Assembly (NCBI RefSeq): GCF_000003855.2
Contig: NW_003101680.1
Span: 506,976 to 570,975 of the forward strand
Source: Blastomyces gilchristii SLH14081
Lineage: Eukaryota > Ascomycota > Eurotiomycetes > Onygenales > Ajellomycetaceae
Direction of reading: 5' to 3'
DNA length: 64,000 nucleotides
Positions 54,090 through 64,000 of the stretch are shown one piece after another. A program made the position numbers and the translations under genes. The notes under the pieces were generated by a model. The model was not told the DNA's origin, did no database searches, and worked only from the letters and a program-made list of their open reading frames with translations. How positions within the stretch are numbered: position 1 is the first letter of the stretch; the number at the start of each line of letters is the position of its first letter.

Positions 54090-56831
54090 CTACTGTGGCT
54101 GTGGTTGTGACTGTGACTGCGGCAACCCAACACAAAAGAACGGATTCCTCCTCCCTTCCACTCCGCGCACAAAACTCCTCTTCGGTTTAACCCTCTTCGA
54201 ATTCTGAAGCGGGAATGGGCCTGTAAATATGGAGGGAGAACGGTTATATTCCGTGCCATCATCGATATTATAGTTATTATAATCGGGGCACCTATTGCCG
54301 CTAGAGTCCACCCGGCGGGATGGTGGGGTGTCGCCCAATATCACCGATTCATGCTCGGGCCCAGGAGCCGGAGTCGGAGGCAGCTCACGGTCTAGGTTTG
54401 AGATGGGAAGGTTTCTGTGGCGAGGGGCTGATTCTGTTGCTGTGGTTGGAGATGTAGGGTTATTAGTGGCGGGTTTGGATCTAGTTAGTTTGTGGCCGAA
54501 GAAGCTCGTGCGGTCTCCAGGGACCGTGTTTCGCTTCTTGCTACGGTTTCGATGTCGGAAGAAAGAGTTTCGCACGCCACTGCGGCTTTGTTGCTGCTCT
54601 TGTTCTTGTCGCTGGTGCTGCTGCCTGTGAGGTTGGTGGTCCATTTTTAAGTTCGAAGTACTCTCATTTAAATTTACCATTGACTGTGGACGGTGGAGTC
54701 TGTGCGCCTGAAGCGGGTACGGATGAGAAAGATTGGCAAAGTCAGTCGACTTTTTGTTCTGAACGGAAGTAGATCGATGAATGGGGACCGTATGTTCGTT
54801 CACTTGGTTCTCAGTGGGAGTGACATAGTCAGCCTCCAAGTTCTTAAGGGGATCGTGCTGAGAAGGATCAGGACTCCATAACCAGGAACTCTGCTCCGTC
54901 TCTGGAATAGCTTCGCTAAGGAATGAGTGGAAGCCCTTATCCAGCGGCGTTGGAGATAGGATAGGTGTCACTGGTGGGGCTAGTATTGAAGATCCGATGT
55001 GAGCCATGCGCTGTGAAAAGCTAGCGTTTGCCTGAACTGTTAGAGGCCGAGCTCGATCAACTTCCTCATATCTCGAGCGATGTTCGTGTAAGTTCGGGGT
55101 TTTTGAAGCAGGAGGCGTATCCTTCCGCGGGACTGGCGGAGGCATTCCCGACGGGGATCTCCTTCGAGAAGTGGGTCTTGAAGGGCTTGTTTCAATACAC
55201 TCTTCAATGGCTTTGGTGGTCCCAGAGGAAATTACATTTGGTTGCCCAGTTGCCTCATCTGTGCCTTCACGACCTTTAGTCAATGCTAGTTGGTGACGCC
55301 GCAAGGATCGATTTGAAGAAGCAGAGCTGTACCCGCTGTCAGCTTTGGTCAACGGGCACGTTTTTTGATCTTTCACTCTGCTAGTACTATTACAGGCATA
55401 ACTTTCCACCGAGCGGCCTCGATTCAAGTCGACGTTACATTCGCGTTCAACAAACTCGTTCTTCTCAGTTAGTACCACTTTCTCGTCTTCGTTTTCGAAT
55501 AAGTGATCACCAAATCCATTCGCTTTGGAAGTTGTTAGTAGAGCCGGATTAGGCTCACCCGACGGACCTGCAGATGCGCCGAAATCCAAGGGTTGATCTT
55601 TTATGCTCCCGGGAACAGAAGAGATTCCAAGGAATGTCTCAGCATTTTTCGGCCAGGAGAGCCTAAACACTGGGAGACCAGAGTCATGTTTTCCACAGGA
55701 CGGTGTTTCTGAAAGGCCATATTCCGATCTCAAGGGGCTTTTACTGCGGTTAATTCGCGGTGTTCTTAATCTGCTAGGCGACGGCTCGAGATGTGAACTT
55801 CGAGCATGCGGCGCCCGTGGTAAACTGTTTGAAGAATAACCATCCGACCAATCTCGACTTCGGCTCCGTAGCAAATCCGTAGAGTTGCGCTGATCCAGGT
55901 GTACGCTTTTCATGTCGGAAAATGACTGTCGTCTAACGCTCATGGGAGTTCGGTCACTTGGGGCCGGAGACGCACTGCCATTAACAACGCGAAGAGAGCC
56001 AAGCTTCAGCCTTCCCAAGTGGGAATATTCCAGATCACTGGGAGTCGATGCCCGTAAGGGGGAAGAGTGAGTCATTTCATATAATAATAACGTATCCGTC
56101 GAGGTCCGCCGCATTGGTGCATGACCGTCCCGTCCCCAGTACGAAAAGGCCGGGCCCTCCTGTACGGTACTGCGTGGCGAAAAGATGGTCTGTAGCAAGG
56201 TTTTTGGAGATCTTACGGGCTTTCCAGGATTGTACAATGAAAGCCTGCGGATTGACGGGAATCGATGACTTTCAGGAGGACCGAATCCATCCCGGGTAGA
56301 CACTCCTAGACCAAATGCCCTATCCGGCTCTTCTGTTTGGGCGCTACTCACCCTAGCTGGCATAGGTTGGGAAAATCGGGTTTCCAATTTATCTAGTTCC
56401 GGCGCATGAGAAAACAGAGCACCTCTTGTCCGTGATCCTGATCTCGACATTCGGCGTTTGAATTCTCCCATTATTTCCCCAAAATTAGCTCGAGTCCTGC
56501 CATCATCTCCAGTACATTGACTTCCCGAAGCGTGGCTAGGGTGAAGGGAGGCCGGTGAAGAGGGTTCCACAGCGATAACTTCGTCAATCGGAGGCCTTAG
56601 CTCTGGGGAACACACGGGCTGAGGATCCAGCCATGGACTGGGTGAACTGTGTGCGCTGTATGGGCTATACGGGCTGTATGAGCTCAGAGGCGGGGATTCG
56701 AGAAATAGCTCCTGGTCCCAAGTGGTCCTCAACCGATTGCCTGCGTGATTGGTCCGGGCCTTTGAAAGGCGATTGGAACGTCGAGCGCTCTTGTGGGGAT
56801 GAACTGGCTGCGTGGATTGCGTGTTTCCCAT
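54090..56831 (-). CDS. Large disordered protein with predicted N-myristoylation
   Basis: Single exon, 913 residues. The first ATG of the frame gives MGNTQSTQP: Gly at 2, Ser at 6, no bulky residue at 3, which fits the N-myristoyltransferase pattern. A basic stretch follows (HPHKSARRSNRLSKARTNHA), which could add electrostatic membrane binding. The rest is Ser/Pro/Arg-rich and apparently disordered, with many SPxR, RSxS and SxxP sites that look like kinase targets (RRLSLYNPGK, RRTSTDTLL, RRQSFSDMKS). Short conserved-looking blocks are NFGEIMGEFKRRMSRSGSRT and KTLLQTIFSPRSTVQEGPAF. Near the C-terminus a Gln/Arg tract, FFRHRNRSKKRNTVPGDRTS, and a final QSQSQPQPQ run occur. I do not recognise the family; membrane-attached signalling or polarity scaffold is only a guess. 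Confidence 0.8.
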   Translation of the reverse strand: MGNTQSTQPVHPHKSARRSNRLSKARTNHAGNRLRTTWDQELFLESPPLSSYSPYSPYSAHSSPSPWLDPQPVCSPELRPPIDEVIAVEPSSPASLHPSHASGSQCTGDDGRTRANFGEIMGEFKRRMSRSGSRTRGALFSHAPELDKLETRFSQPMPARVSSAQTEEPDRAFGLGVSTRDGFGPPESHRFPSIRRLSLYNPGKPVRSPKTLLQTIFSPRSTVQEGPAFSYWGRDGHAPMRRTSTDTLLLYEMTHSSPLRASTPSDLEYSHLGRLKLGSLRVVNGSASPAPSDRTPMSVRRQSFSDMKSVHLDQRNSTDLLRSRSRDWSDGYSSNSLPRAPHARSSHLEPSPSRLRTPRINRSKSPLRSEYGLSETPSCGKHDSGLPVFRLSWPKNAETFLGISSVPGSIKDQPLDFGASAGPSGEPNPALLTTSKANGFGDHLFENEDEKVVLTEKNEFVERECNVDLNRGRSVESYACNSTSRVKDQKTCPLTKADSGYSSASSNRSLRRHQLALTKGREGTDEATGQPNVISSGTTKAIEECIETSPSRPTSRRRSPSGMPPPVPRKDTPPASKTPNLHEHRSRYEEVDRARPLTVQANASFSQRMAHIGSSILAPPVTPILSPTPLDKGFHSFLSEAIPETEQSSWLWSPDPSQHDPLKNLEADYVTPTENQVNEHTVPIHRSTSVQNKKSTDFANLSHPYPLQAHRLHRPQSMVNLNESTSNLKMDHQPHRQQHQRQEQEQQQSRSGVRNSFFRHRNRSKKRNTVPGDRTSFFGHKLTRSKPATNNPTSPTTATESAPRHRNLPISNLDRELPPTPAPGPEHESVILGDTPPSRRVDSSGNRCPDYNNYNIDDGTEYNRSPSIFTGPFPLQNSKRVKPKRSFVRGVEGRRNPFFCVGLPQSQSQPQPQ

Positions 56832-59101
56832 TGCCACCGTTTTTGGTGTTGGCAAACACGATGCGAGACTTGGAGGCGGACGACTGTGAAAGAGATCCAG
56901 TACAGCAACACAACCATACAGCTCAGCAGCCTTTCAATTAAGGGTCAAAATCACAGCTGGATGCAAAAGATTCAAGAATGAGGGGATAGAAACGGGGAGG
57001 ATGGGAAGGTAAATAACGAGTAAGCAGGGCTTGAATATTGCTGCACTATTGGCACGCGACGAGGCAGGGATGAAGCTGTACAAGAATTGCCTGCATATGT
57101 CAGAAAACTTAGGTGCAGATCGAAATTAATAAAAGAAAGGATATAGATAAGGAGAACCTTGTTTTCTAACAAGAGCAGTTCTTACAAATAATCTCCTTGT
57201 ATATCCGATTAAGGCTTCTCGGGGGGGAAAAAAAAAAGAAGAAACTAGCATCTGGCCACATGGATCTCTGTCTCAGGTTCGCTGGCTGTAGGAGCAGTAA
57301 ACAGCAAGTGGAGAGCTGGAGAAATTAACGAAAACGGAAAACAATAATAGTCGTGACGCAACAGACAGTGGATTTCACCACGATGACAAGACGAATATCA
57401 AGATAAAACGGCCTTCATGGCGGGAAAGGCGACGTAAGCCTTCAAAGATCTGGAATTGATCAAGAAGGAAAAAAGGAAATAAAAAAAGGAAGAAAAATAA
57501 ATTAAACAGGCCAAATGCTGTAGCTGAAACTGGGATATGCGTGGTGCGCTTTGAAGGAGGTTGAGAAGGAGAGGCGGAAAAAGAATATGGATGACGGCTG
57601 TACAATACAGTTTCTATGGATACCGATCAACCGTGACCATCTTGTTGCAAATGTCAAGAATATTGAAAATAAGAGAGGAAAACAATAAGATCCAGGCGTG
57701 GTTAACGACCAGGTTTTACCTGAATGAGGGCCAACCTGGCGGTGATGGGGTTTTCCATTGGGGGGGCAGCGCCGATGGAAAATCCTGGTAGGTCCCTACA
57801 GCTGGATAGCAGTGGGCATCCGAGACGCACGAGGGAGAGCAGTTCGATCCCGCTAAGGGGGGATCGAAGCTTGCCACCCAGACCAATGACGGGATTGACA
57901 TGCAGCAGGCAGAAAAAAAATGAGAGCGCGATTAGCATGAAGATCAGGTATGCAGGACCAGTGCACGATCTATAGGCGGAGGAGATATATATCAAACAGG
58001 TTAGCGGGCAGCCAAAACTGGCAAGAAATTGATTGAATGGGGCACTGTGAAACCCGGGGGTCCAGGAATCAAGATTGCTGGTTTCGGTCTCAGTAGCTAG
58101 TGGTTCATGGCTGCAGACGAGCGAGAGACCCCTCACTCGAGTCCTGCTATTTGATCTCACGCCCACGCACACTGGCACCCCCGAGCATCCTGACACTGGG
58201 AGACTCAGATTCCGAGGCCAGTTGCTGAGATTACAATTGGGCCGGGCTCGGCATAAGATCGCAGCCAAGCCGGGAAGATCTAGTCATTAGCGCAAGCTGA
58301 TACCGATCTAGGTGTGAGAGGGGCGGATTGAGAGGGGTGGCTGCTGGAAGATGAGAGATGAAAAAACGAGAACGAATAGCTGCCAATGTTCACATTCACA
58401 CTCACACCCACACTCGCATCATAGCCATGGTGTTGATTCGAGGAGGAGTGGGTGCCGTTCGAAGATGCCGACACTACTCCGTATAATGTTGTTGGATGAT
58501 GATGGTGTGTGGTGTTGTTGATTGTCTAAAGTGGGCGGAGGCTGAAAGAATCCATTGGCGGAGGATGAATAATCCACTAAACCTTATTTAACCGTACATG
58601 GAGTTTATTAGAAGCATCTCAGCAACAATTCGCGATATCAAATCAATGTATTTCTCTTCTCACTCTTGGAACTGTTGCATCAGAGAACTCTTCATGACAG
58701 TGGTAAAAGCCAAACCGTCACAATATCCGAGGACGGTACAACCTCTGGAGGTACATGTACATTGGGGCAACGCAAACCAGCCCAAGTTACGCCAAACGGA
58801 CATCCAGGACGGACCAGAGAGAACAGAAAGGATTAAAATCAATCAATAAACCAACAAATCCCTAATCAGCCCGATCTCGATCAAGCTTTCCGTCGTTCTT
58901 GCAATACACATTCTTCCATTTCGGACTGCAAAGGGGTTCCTCCGAATCGGACCCCGTCTCAACAAACAACTGGCTCGCATATCACCAGAAAAATCCACGC
59001 TAGATGAACACAAACGAAACTGCCCCCAAAAACCAAAAAGAAGTTCATAACTTTGTCAATAATCCCCACCCTTTTTGAATGCTCTTCAGATTCATTTCCC
59101 A
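56832..59101. promoter_or_regulatory. Divergent upstream region of the myristoylated protein and atg10
   Basis: About 2.3 kb between divergent starts, unusually long for this part of the window. It may hold long 5' leaders. The minus frame 58268-57702 (188 residues) has no domain and begins without good support. An 8-bp inverted repeat (TTTTCCAT/ATGGAAAA, 57751-57782) and a TACTCCGTA word at about 58474 are present. A small unknown gene cannot be excluded. Confidence 0.45.
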
Positions 59102-60537
59102 ATGACAGCCTTGCCGCCGCTTTCCGACTTCCCGTATCTCACTCGCGAGGAGTTCACCGCTGCTTGTCGCGCCCTAGTATCAAAAGTCGCTACTCTTCTC
59201 CAGCATGAAGACGATCTTACCACAAGCCTAGGTTGGACAAGTGTGAGGCTCGAAACCAAGGTATGTAATTTAAAGTGTTAGCTTCTTCTGAGCTGGAATT
59301 GTTTTCTGTAATTCCTAGGTCGTTCATCAGCTGGCTCGAGAATGGAAAGAACAAAAGAAACGACAGGCCAGTGCATGTGTGTGTGCACCTGTATTTGTGC
59401 TTGTCACTCCAGATGACCATGACTGCTTTTCTTGCAGATAATGGAAAAATTTCATATTCTTATTTACCTAGTGCCAGTAGTGAAGAAAAGGGAAAAGCTG
59501 GTACTTTATTTAAGTTGTTGTTTGGATGATAAGAACTAATTAAATTGGGAACGATTCCGGGAGTAATATCTATTTGTACAGGAAGGCGAGATAGTTTTGA
59601 TAATCCAGAAGCAGCTCGACGACCCAGAGACTACTTCCCTGCAACATCTGAAACATGTGTGTGATACATTGCAGGAAGATGGAGAAAAGGATGACGATAA
59701 TACGGCTGAGATTGTCGGGCGCGATGATGGTGATGACGTTGATGAGAATGATCCCGTTCGTATACACTCCACCCACGTAGTCTTCGCGCTCTCTTTTCAA
59801 TGGAATGAAGACGGGGAAAAGACACGAAAAAGCAAAAGACCAAGCATCGTCGTTCACTGCGGAGTTGACTCTGACAATGTGCGTGGTACACAGGAAGAGC
59901 TCATTCGGCAGCCACGTTGCAGCTCCAAGTTGCAAGTAGAGTACAATATTATGCTATCCCCCACATACCAAGTCCCGATCCTGTATTTCTTCCTGCACAA
60001 CATCAACAACAACAGCAGTGACATCTCTGCCAAGGGTCCAGATAGCCTTCTAGACGTTGTTTATAATTGTCTTGTCCCCGCTCAGCACCGATCGGTGCTA
60101 AAGGACGTTGGCATAATGGGCGGTCTGAGCATCGGGGTACGTTTGTTCGTGTACCATGTCTCTTCTCTCTATCCTCGTCTCTCTCTCTTGTCATGAGTCT
60201 TTCACCCAACCAATGTCCACTAAAGAAGGAAGAAGAGCAAAAAATAACGCTAACTAAACTGTAGCATCACCCACTCTCGGGCCTCCCGGTATACTTTGTT
60301 CACCCTTGCAACACCCCAGATGCATTGAGGGACGTAGCAGGGAATAAAGAAGTAGTAACCACGGAGACGTATCTGCTATTGTGGCTTGGCTTGGTGGGGA
60401 ATTGCGTGGGCCTACATGTTCCGAGCAAGCTCCTTATCGAGACACGAAACCGGGAAGCCTCTTCAAAACTCATCCAGTCCTTTTCGGGAAAGAAAGGAGG
60501 AAGAGCGATCAAGAGGACCCCAGAGGAACACGTGTAA
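59102..60537 (+). CDS. atg10: Autophagy E2-like enzyme Atg10
   Basis: Proposed exons: 59102-59260, 59319-59378, 59438-59500, 59582-60136, 60265-60537; about 369 residues. Atg10 is the E2-like enzyme that transfers Atg12 to Atg5 in autophagosome formation. N-terminus PYLTREEFTAACRALVSKVA and LGWTSVRLETK are family-like. The middle contains an acidic insert and VEYNIMLSPTYQVPILYFFL, the central beta strands. The last exon carries HHPLSGLPVYFVHPCNTPDA with the catalytic Cys in HPCNT (about residue 294), then TYLLLWLGLVGNCVGLHVPS, the family C-terminal core. Exons 1, 4 and 5 are well supported. Exon 2's donor (GTGTGT at 59379) and exon 3 (IMEKFHILIYLVPVVKK) were chosen to keep phase 0 and are less sure. 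The gene ends 71 bp from the convergent U2B'' stop. Confidence 0.85.
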
Positions 60538-60608
60538 TGCCCCGGTTTTCTTCTATTCATTTGGAGCGCGACATATCAAGTTCGGCCTGTGGGATAATTT
60601 TACTAGGT

Positions 60609-61336
60609 TTAATCTTCATCAGACGAGGCTTCCATAGACACGTCGCTTTCGTCTTCATCCATCGGCGCCTCGCCTTCACTCTCGTCTTCCTCACGGGGTC
60701 GTTTGACACCTTGGGGACCCTCGCTGGTGGGTCGCGATTCGGTCGCCGCAGGTGGTACTGTCATGCCAACGGAGACTACTGCCGAAGGGGGGCCATTGAA
60801 GATGGATTTTTGAAGCTCGGTAGACACGCCAGGCGCCGGGGCGGTAGTTGATGCGTTATAGGTACCTCGGAGCTTCGCGATTATATCTGAACTGCCTTTA
60901 CCATACGCGATTTTCTGTTCGTCCCAGTGACGCTGATGAGCATATGTCCCTACCGCTTCCAATTTGGAGGCTTGAAAATAGTATTAATTTTGTACATACC
61001 ATCTCCTTCCCAAAGAACTCAAAACCCTGCAATGCCCGCATAGCCTGAGTGCTGGCTTGAATATCTCTGAATACAACGTGAGCTTGGCCACGCATCTTTG
61101 CCGTTTTCATCGCAACAACGTCGAGAACGGTGCCATAAGTGGAGAAGAGCGTGTACAAGGCTAGTCGCAAGTCTGGCTTCTTCAGTTTGTCAGGAAGATT
61201 CGTGCAGTATAGACTGTATTATAGTCAGTAAATATCCCAACTAAACGGGTTGAAGGCGGGACATCGAGATCTGCTTAACTTACGTTCGGTTTGGAGCTCC
61301 CACATTGACCACCGCGGACGCAGGTTTGGTGGTCAT
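60609..61336 (-). CDS. msl1: U2 snRNP B''/U1A-like RRM protein
   Basis: Three exons: 61336-61284, 61213-61000, 60914-60609; 190 residues. This family (human SNRPB2/SNRPA, yeast Msl1) binds the U2 snRNA stem-loop with a U2A'-type partner. One RRM lies at about 17-95: RNP2-like LYCTNLPDKLKKPDLRLALY, then FSTYGTVLDVVAMKTAKM and RNP1 RGQAHVVFRDI, ending FFGKEMKIAYGKGSSDIIAK. The join GKEM|KIAYGKG fixes the second intron (GTATGT to CAG, 85 bp), because earlier AG sites break phase or insert extra residues. The second RRM of human U1A/U2B'' is absent; instead there is a Pro/Thr linker and an acidic tail ending DVSMEASSDED. Diverges from arpc1 over a short spacer. Confidence 0.9.
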
Positions 61337-61668
61337 TTTTTCGGAAAATTTTTGAACTTGGAGTATCTCCTTAAATGAAATGAAGGAAATTAAAACGCGA
61401 TGCACATCAATTGGTTCGACAAATCCCAGTATCCGAAGGCGGATTTCTGTGCTGTTGCTGTTCTGCTTGTGGATGATGTTTGTGTGCAGAGAAAATCCAA
61501 AGAGCAGGCAGATCACCTGACCCCATTATCTAAGCAGCATCGTCCTTGTCCCCGCGCGATGAGAGATTAATGACATACAACATCTTGGAGAGACAGATTC
61601 AGATATAAACATACCCAAACACTGCGATAGTAGAGAGCTCCTCCTATCGCACTATTGATCGTTCCAAC
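61337..61668. promoter_or_regulatory. Bidirectional promoter region of the U2B''-like gene and arpc1
   Basis: 332 bp between two divergent start codons; both promoters must lie here. No specific site identified. Confidence 0.6.
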
Positions 61669-62974
61669 ATGGCTACCCCCGAAGTGCACCATCTTTTTCA
61701 CCACCCAATTGCCGACCACTCGTTCTCCGCTGACAAGCAGACGCTCGCCGTAGCCAAAGACAATGTCGTAGACTTATACCAGAAATCAGGCTCCAGTTAT
61801 ACCCTGAGTGATGAGCTCAAAGGCCACGACAAAACTGTGACAGGAGTGGACATTGCCCCCGGAAGTGGCAAGATTGTGACTTGTTCCCAAGGTCGGTAAC
61901 CAAAACCCGCTATTACTGTTTGATCTTCGTTATAACTAAATATGTGTGTTTTATTGTCTAGATCGTAATGCATACGTCTGGGAATGTACTCCTACCGGAT
62001 GGAAGCCAACACTTGTGCTTCTCCGTATTAATCGCGCTGCAACATTTGTCCGCTGGTCGCCGTCGGAGCAGAAATTCGCTGTGGGTTCTGGTGCGCGAGT
62101 AATAGCCGTCTGTTACTTCGAGGAGGAGAACGACTGGTGGATCTCGAAACACCTCAAGAAACCCATCCGAAGTACCATCACAACCTTGGCCTGGCACCCT
62201 AACTCAGTTCTACTTGCAGCTGGGTCCACAGATTCCCATGCAAGAGTGTTTTCCAGCTTCATCAAGGGCATCGATGAGCGCCCAGACCCGAGCGCTTGGG
62301 GAGAACGGCTGCCATTCAATACTGTTTGCGGTGAATTCCTAAATGATTCTGCTGGATGGATTCACGGATGTGCTTTTTCACCCAGTGGTAACTCCCTGGC
62401 GTTTACTGCCCACGATAGCAGCGTCACTGTTGTTTACCCGAGTGCACCCGATCAGCCTCCTAGAGCGATGCTCAATATTAGCACTAGGCTGCTACCCTTC
62501 ATGAGTTTGATATGGAACGGAGAGAATGAGATTATTGCTGCTGGACATGTCAGAACCCCAATAACTATAAACTTCAAACGCCGAGTATTTTTGCTGACTG
62601 TAGTCTCTCAGGACTGCGAGGCATACCGTTTTAGCGGAGACGAAGCTGGCTGGCAGTTGGTGGGGCCAGTGGACGATAAGACACGGTCAGGAGCTGGTAG
62701 CGTCCGCGAAGAGAGTGCTCTAAACAAATTTCGCCAAATGGATATCAAAGGAAGTACCAAGAATGACACTCAACTCCAGACCGTACATCAAAATACGATC
62801 AGTACTCTTAGGGTTTATGAAGAAGCTGGAGGCAGAGTTCGGAAGTTTAGCAGTAAGTAATCAGTCATGTTTCATCATCTCTTTCTTTAGTATTCTTGGA
62901 AGACGGGCAACTAATACACTCCGAACTCAACAGCAAGCGGGGTGGATGGAAGAGTTGTTGTATGGGGCGTGTGA
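61669..62974 (+). CDS. arc40: Arp2/3 complex subunit 1 (ARPC1/Arc40)
   Basis: Four exons: 61669-61891, 61962-62548, 62612-62852, 62934-62974; 363 residues. ARPC1 is the WD40 subunit of the Arp2/3 actin-nucleating complex. It begins MATPEVHHLFHHPIADHSFS and shows WD repeats: LKGHDKTVTGVDIAPGSGKI then CSQDRNAYVWE, INRAATFVRWSPSEQKFAVG, PIRSTITTLAWHPNSVLLAA with GSTDSHARVFSS, GWIHGCAFSPSGNSLAF, and the family motif GHDCEAYRFSGDEAGWQLVG across intron 2. The ARPC1-specific insert before the last blade is KFRQMDIKGSTKNDTQLQTV. The last exon (41 nt) ends SGVDGRVVVWGV. Donor of intron 2 is GTCAGA, weaker than usual, but the family sequence across it is exact. Confidence 0.96.
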
Positions 62975-63612
62975 TATATACATACACCGGTCAATGACAG
63001 ATTAATGAAACTCTTTTATTTCTACCTTCTCAACTTTGGTTTTGCGCTTTATTTCCGTGCTATTGCTCAAAATATATGTGAGATGTATCACTGAAATATC
63101 TCACTACACCCCCAACTGCAATCAATACTTTTCGATGAATATGATACTTCGTCGCTCCATCTATATCTTTTCTTTCTGCTTTGATGTTTCTACGCTTTGT
63201 ACTAAATTACCGCTGTTTCTCGCTTGTTTGGTATTCATGATCAGTTTCACAACTCTAGAGCTTGCTTGTTTTTACAAATACCCGCGTCAACTGGAAGCAT
63301 CAAACACAGTCTCGACAACAGCGGAACTGGCGTTTTCGAATTACCTTGAACTTCTTCGTAGGTCCATTCACCTCTTCTCCCCATTTTAACTCTTTAAGAA
63401 ATATGTACTTTGTTGGACCTTGTGCCTTTGCTTTCCACAGGTATATAAACCTTTCGCCGTGCCACCCTCCTAGCTGAAATTCTTCATACACTTCGACCTC
63501 TCTATCGCAGACTCTCCGTTCAATACTGCTTATACCCCCACGCAAATATCACCCATCACACAACGGGAGAAAGTGTTTCTTGCCTTATACCTCCAAGCGA
63601 ATACGTCAGGCG
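62975..63612. other. Spacer before the last gene
   Basis: 638 bp; arpc1 3' end, T-rich stretch, and upstream region of the next gene. A GTATATAAAC TATA-like element occurs at about 63441. No other gene supported. Confidence 0.5.
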
Positions 63613-64000
63613 ATGATGGGGAACGCGAGAACCAAAAAGAATGATTCTCACCAAAACGGGGGCTTCCAGGAATTGTCATCACGACCTGTCACTGATAATA
63701 GTCCCGCTACAGTGCCAACCAGCGCATCCCAATCCTCACCCTTGAGGCTTCCCCCAATAGATCCGAGTAGGGCACAAGCTCCAGATAGGCGCCTACCACC
63801 TATATTTCCGCGCGCTGGGCCAATGGCCCAGCCTCAGAAACCTGCCCAATCCCTGCCAAACAATAGTAACGCCTACAACCCATCAGAAATATTCCCTACA
63901 CGGCGAGCAGTCAGCCGTACCCACACTCTCCAATCAATATACCTTCGAGAAATAGAATTCCACTGTATCTGTGCCGCCCGCCGTTTCTGGGAAGCCCACC
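63613..64000 (+). CDS. 5' end of an unidentified gene (partial, runs off the window)
   Basis: ATGATG at 63613-63618 opens a frame with no stop to the window end (129 codons). The N-terminus is polar, Ser/Pro/Asn-rich and disordered (MMGNARTKKNDSHQNGGFQE, LPPIDPSRAQAPDRRLPPIF, PTRRAVSRTHTLQ), turning into a more ordered stretch at the edge (SIYLREIEFHCICAARRFWE). I do not recognise the family. If the second ATG is used, the start MGNARTKK also resembles an N-myristoylation site, but this is weak. A TATA-like element lies about 170 bp upstream. Confidence 0.65.
   Translation, partial: MMGNARTKKNDSHQNGGFQELSSRPVTDNSPATVPTSASQSSPLRLPPIDPSRAQAPDRRLPPIFPRAGPMAQPQKPAQSLPNNSNAYNPSEIFPTRRAVSRTHTLQSIYLREIEFHCICAARRFWEAH

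Noticed and set aside
57702..58268. Minus-strand frame of 188 codons in the long divergent spacer
   Set aside because: No recognised domain, no supported start and irregular composition; kept only as a remote possibility in the spacer entry.
1..64000. CRISPR arrays, rRNA genes, bacterial operons, biosynthetic gene cluster
   Set aside because: No spaced repeats, rRNA signatures, or clustered synthase, transporter and regulator genes were seen; the window is eukaryotic throughout.

Overview
This window is nuclear DNA of a filamentous ascomycete, most likely a Eurotiomycete and plausibly an Onygenales/Ajellomycetaceae-type mould. The evidence is the gene style (GT-AG introns of about 45-180 bp, often with GTATGT or GTAAGT donors and CTAAC-like branch sites), the protein set (Asp f 4-like allergen, HET-domain protein, fungal APH family, Bem3 RhoGAP, SVP26, BUD23, Mdm31), long AT-rich spacers full of microsatellites, and an alpha-factor pheromone gene whose mature peptide WCTRPGQGC fits the W-C-x-x-P-G-Q-G-C form I associate with this group. 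The assignment is inference; no database was searched.

Layout. 1-6.2 kb: the 3' end of an unknown gene, then a mostly empty spacer that hides a two-exon alpha-pheromone precursor gene on the minus strand (4387-4622). 6.2-12.6 kb: mitochondrial NAD-isocitrate dehydrogenase subunit 1 (idh1, +), BUD23 rRNA methyltransferase (-), SVP26 ER-Golgi membrane protein (+). 12.6-30 kb: an Asp f 4-like secreted protein (+), a very long Bem3-type PX-PH-RhoGAP (-, low-complexity N-terminus), AT-rich spacer, and a broken Zn2Cys6 transcription factor (-). 30-34.7 kb: a secreted repeat protein with a Gly/Lys/Asp tail (-), then a large spacer. 34.7-39.7 kb: compact housekeeping block with MDM31 (-) and PNO1/DIM2 (+) diverging from one promoter, then PRE7 (proteasome beta6, -). 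40.5-46.4 kb: accessory block with a hypothetical protein, an HNH-like gene running into an APH kinase-like gene, and a HET protein ending in two ZZ zinc fingers (all +). 46.9-53 kb: HCNGP/SAP30BP-like (+), PRE4 (proteasome beta7, +), FAH-family hydrolase (-), SDHAF1 (+), HSP20 (+). 54-64 kb: a predicted N-myristoylated disordered protein (-), ATG10 (+), U2B''-like snRNP protein (-), ARPC1/ARC40 (+), and the 5' end of an unknown gene running off the window.

The genes do not form one pathway. Functional echoes are two proteasome beta-ring subunits about 9 kb apart, several mitochondrial functions (IDH1, Mdm31, SDHAF1, possibly one HSP20 isoform), and a mating/self-recognition flavour (pheromone precursor, HET-ZZ protein). 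The strongest non-obvious findings are the pheromone gene, the degenerate HNH-APH reading frame, the HET-ZZ architecture, the multiply broken zinc-cluster gene, and several intergenic hairpins. Exon coordinates were derived by hand from splice consensus, frame continuity and remembered family conservation; they need transcript support.
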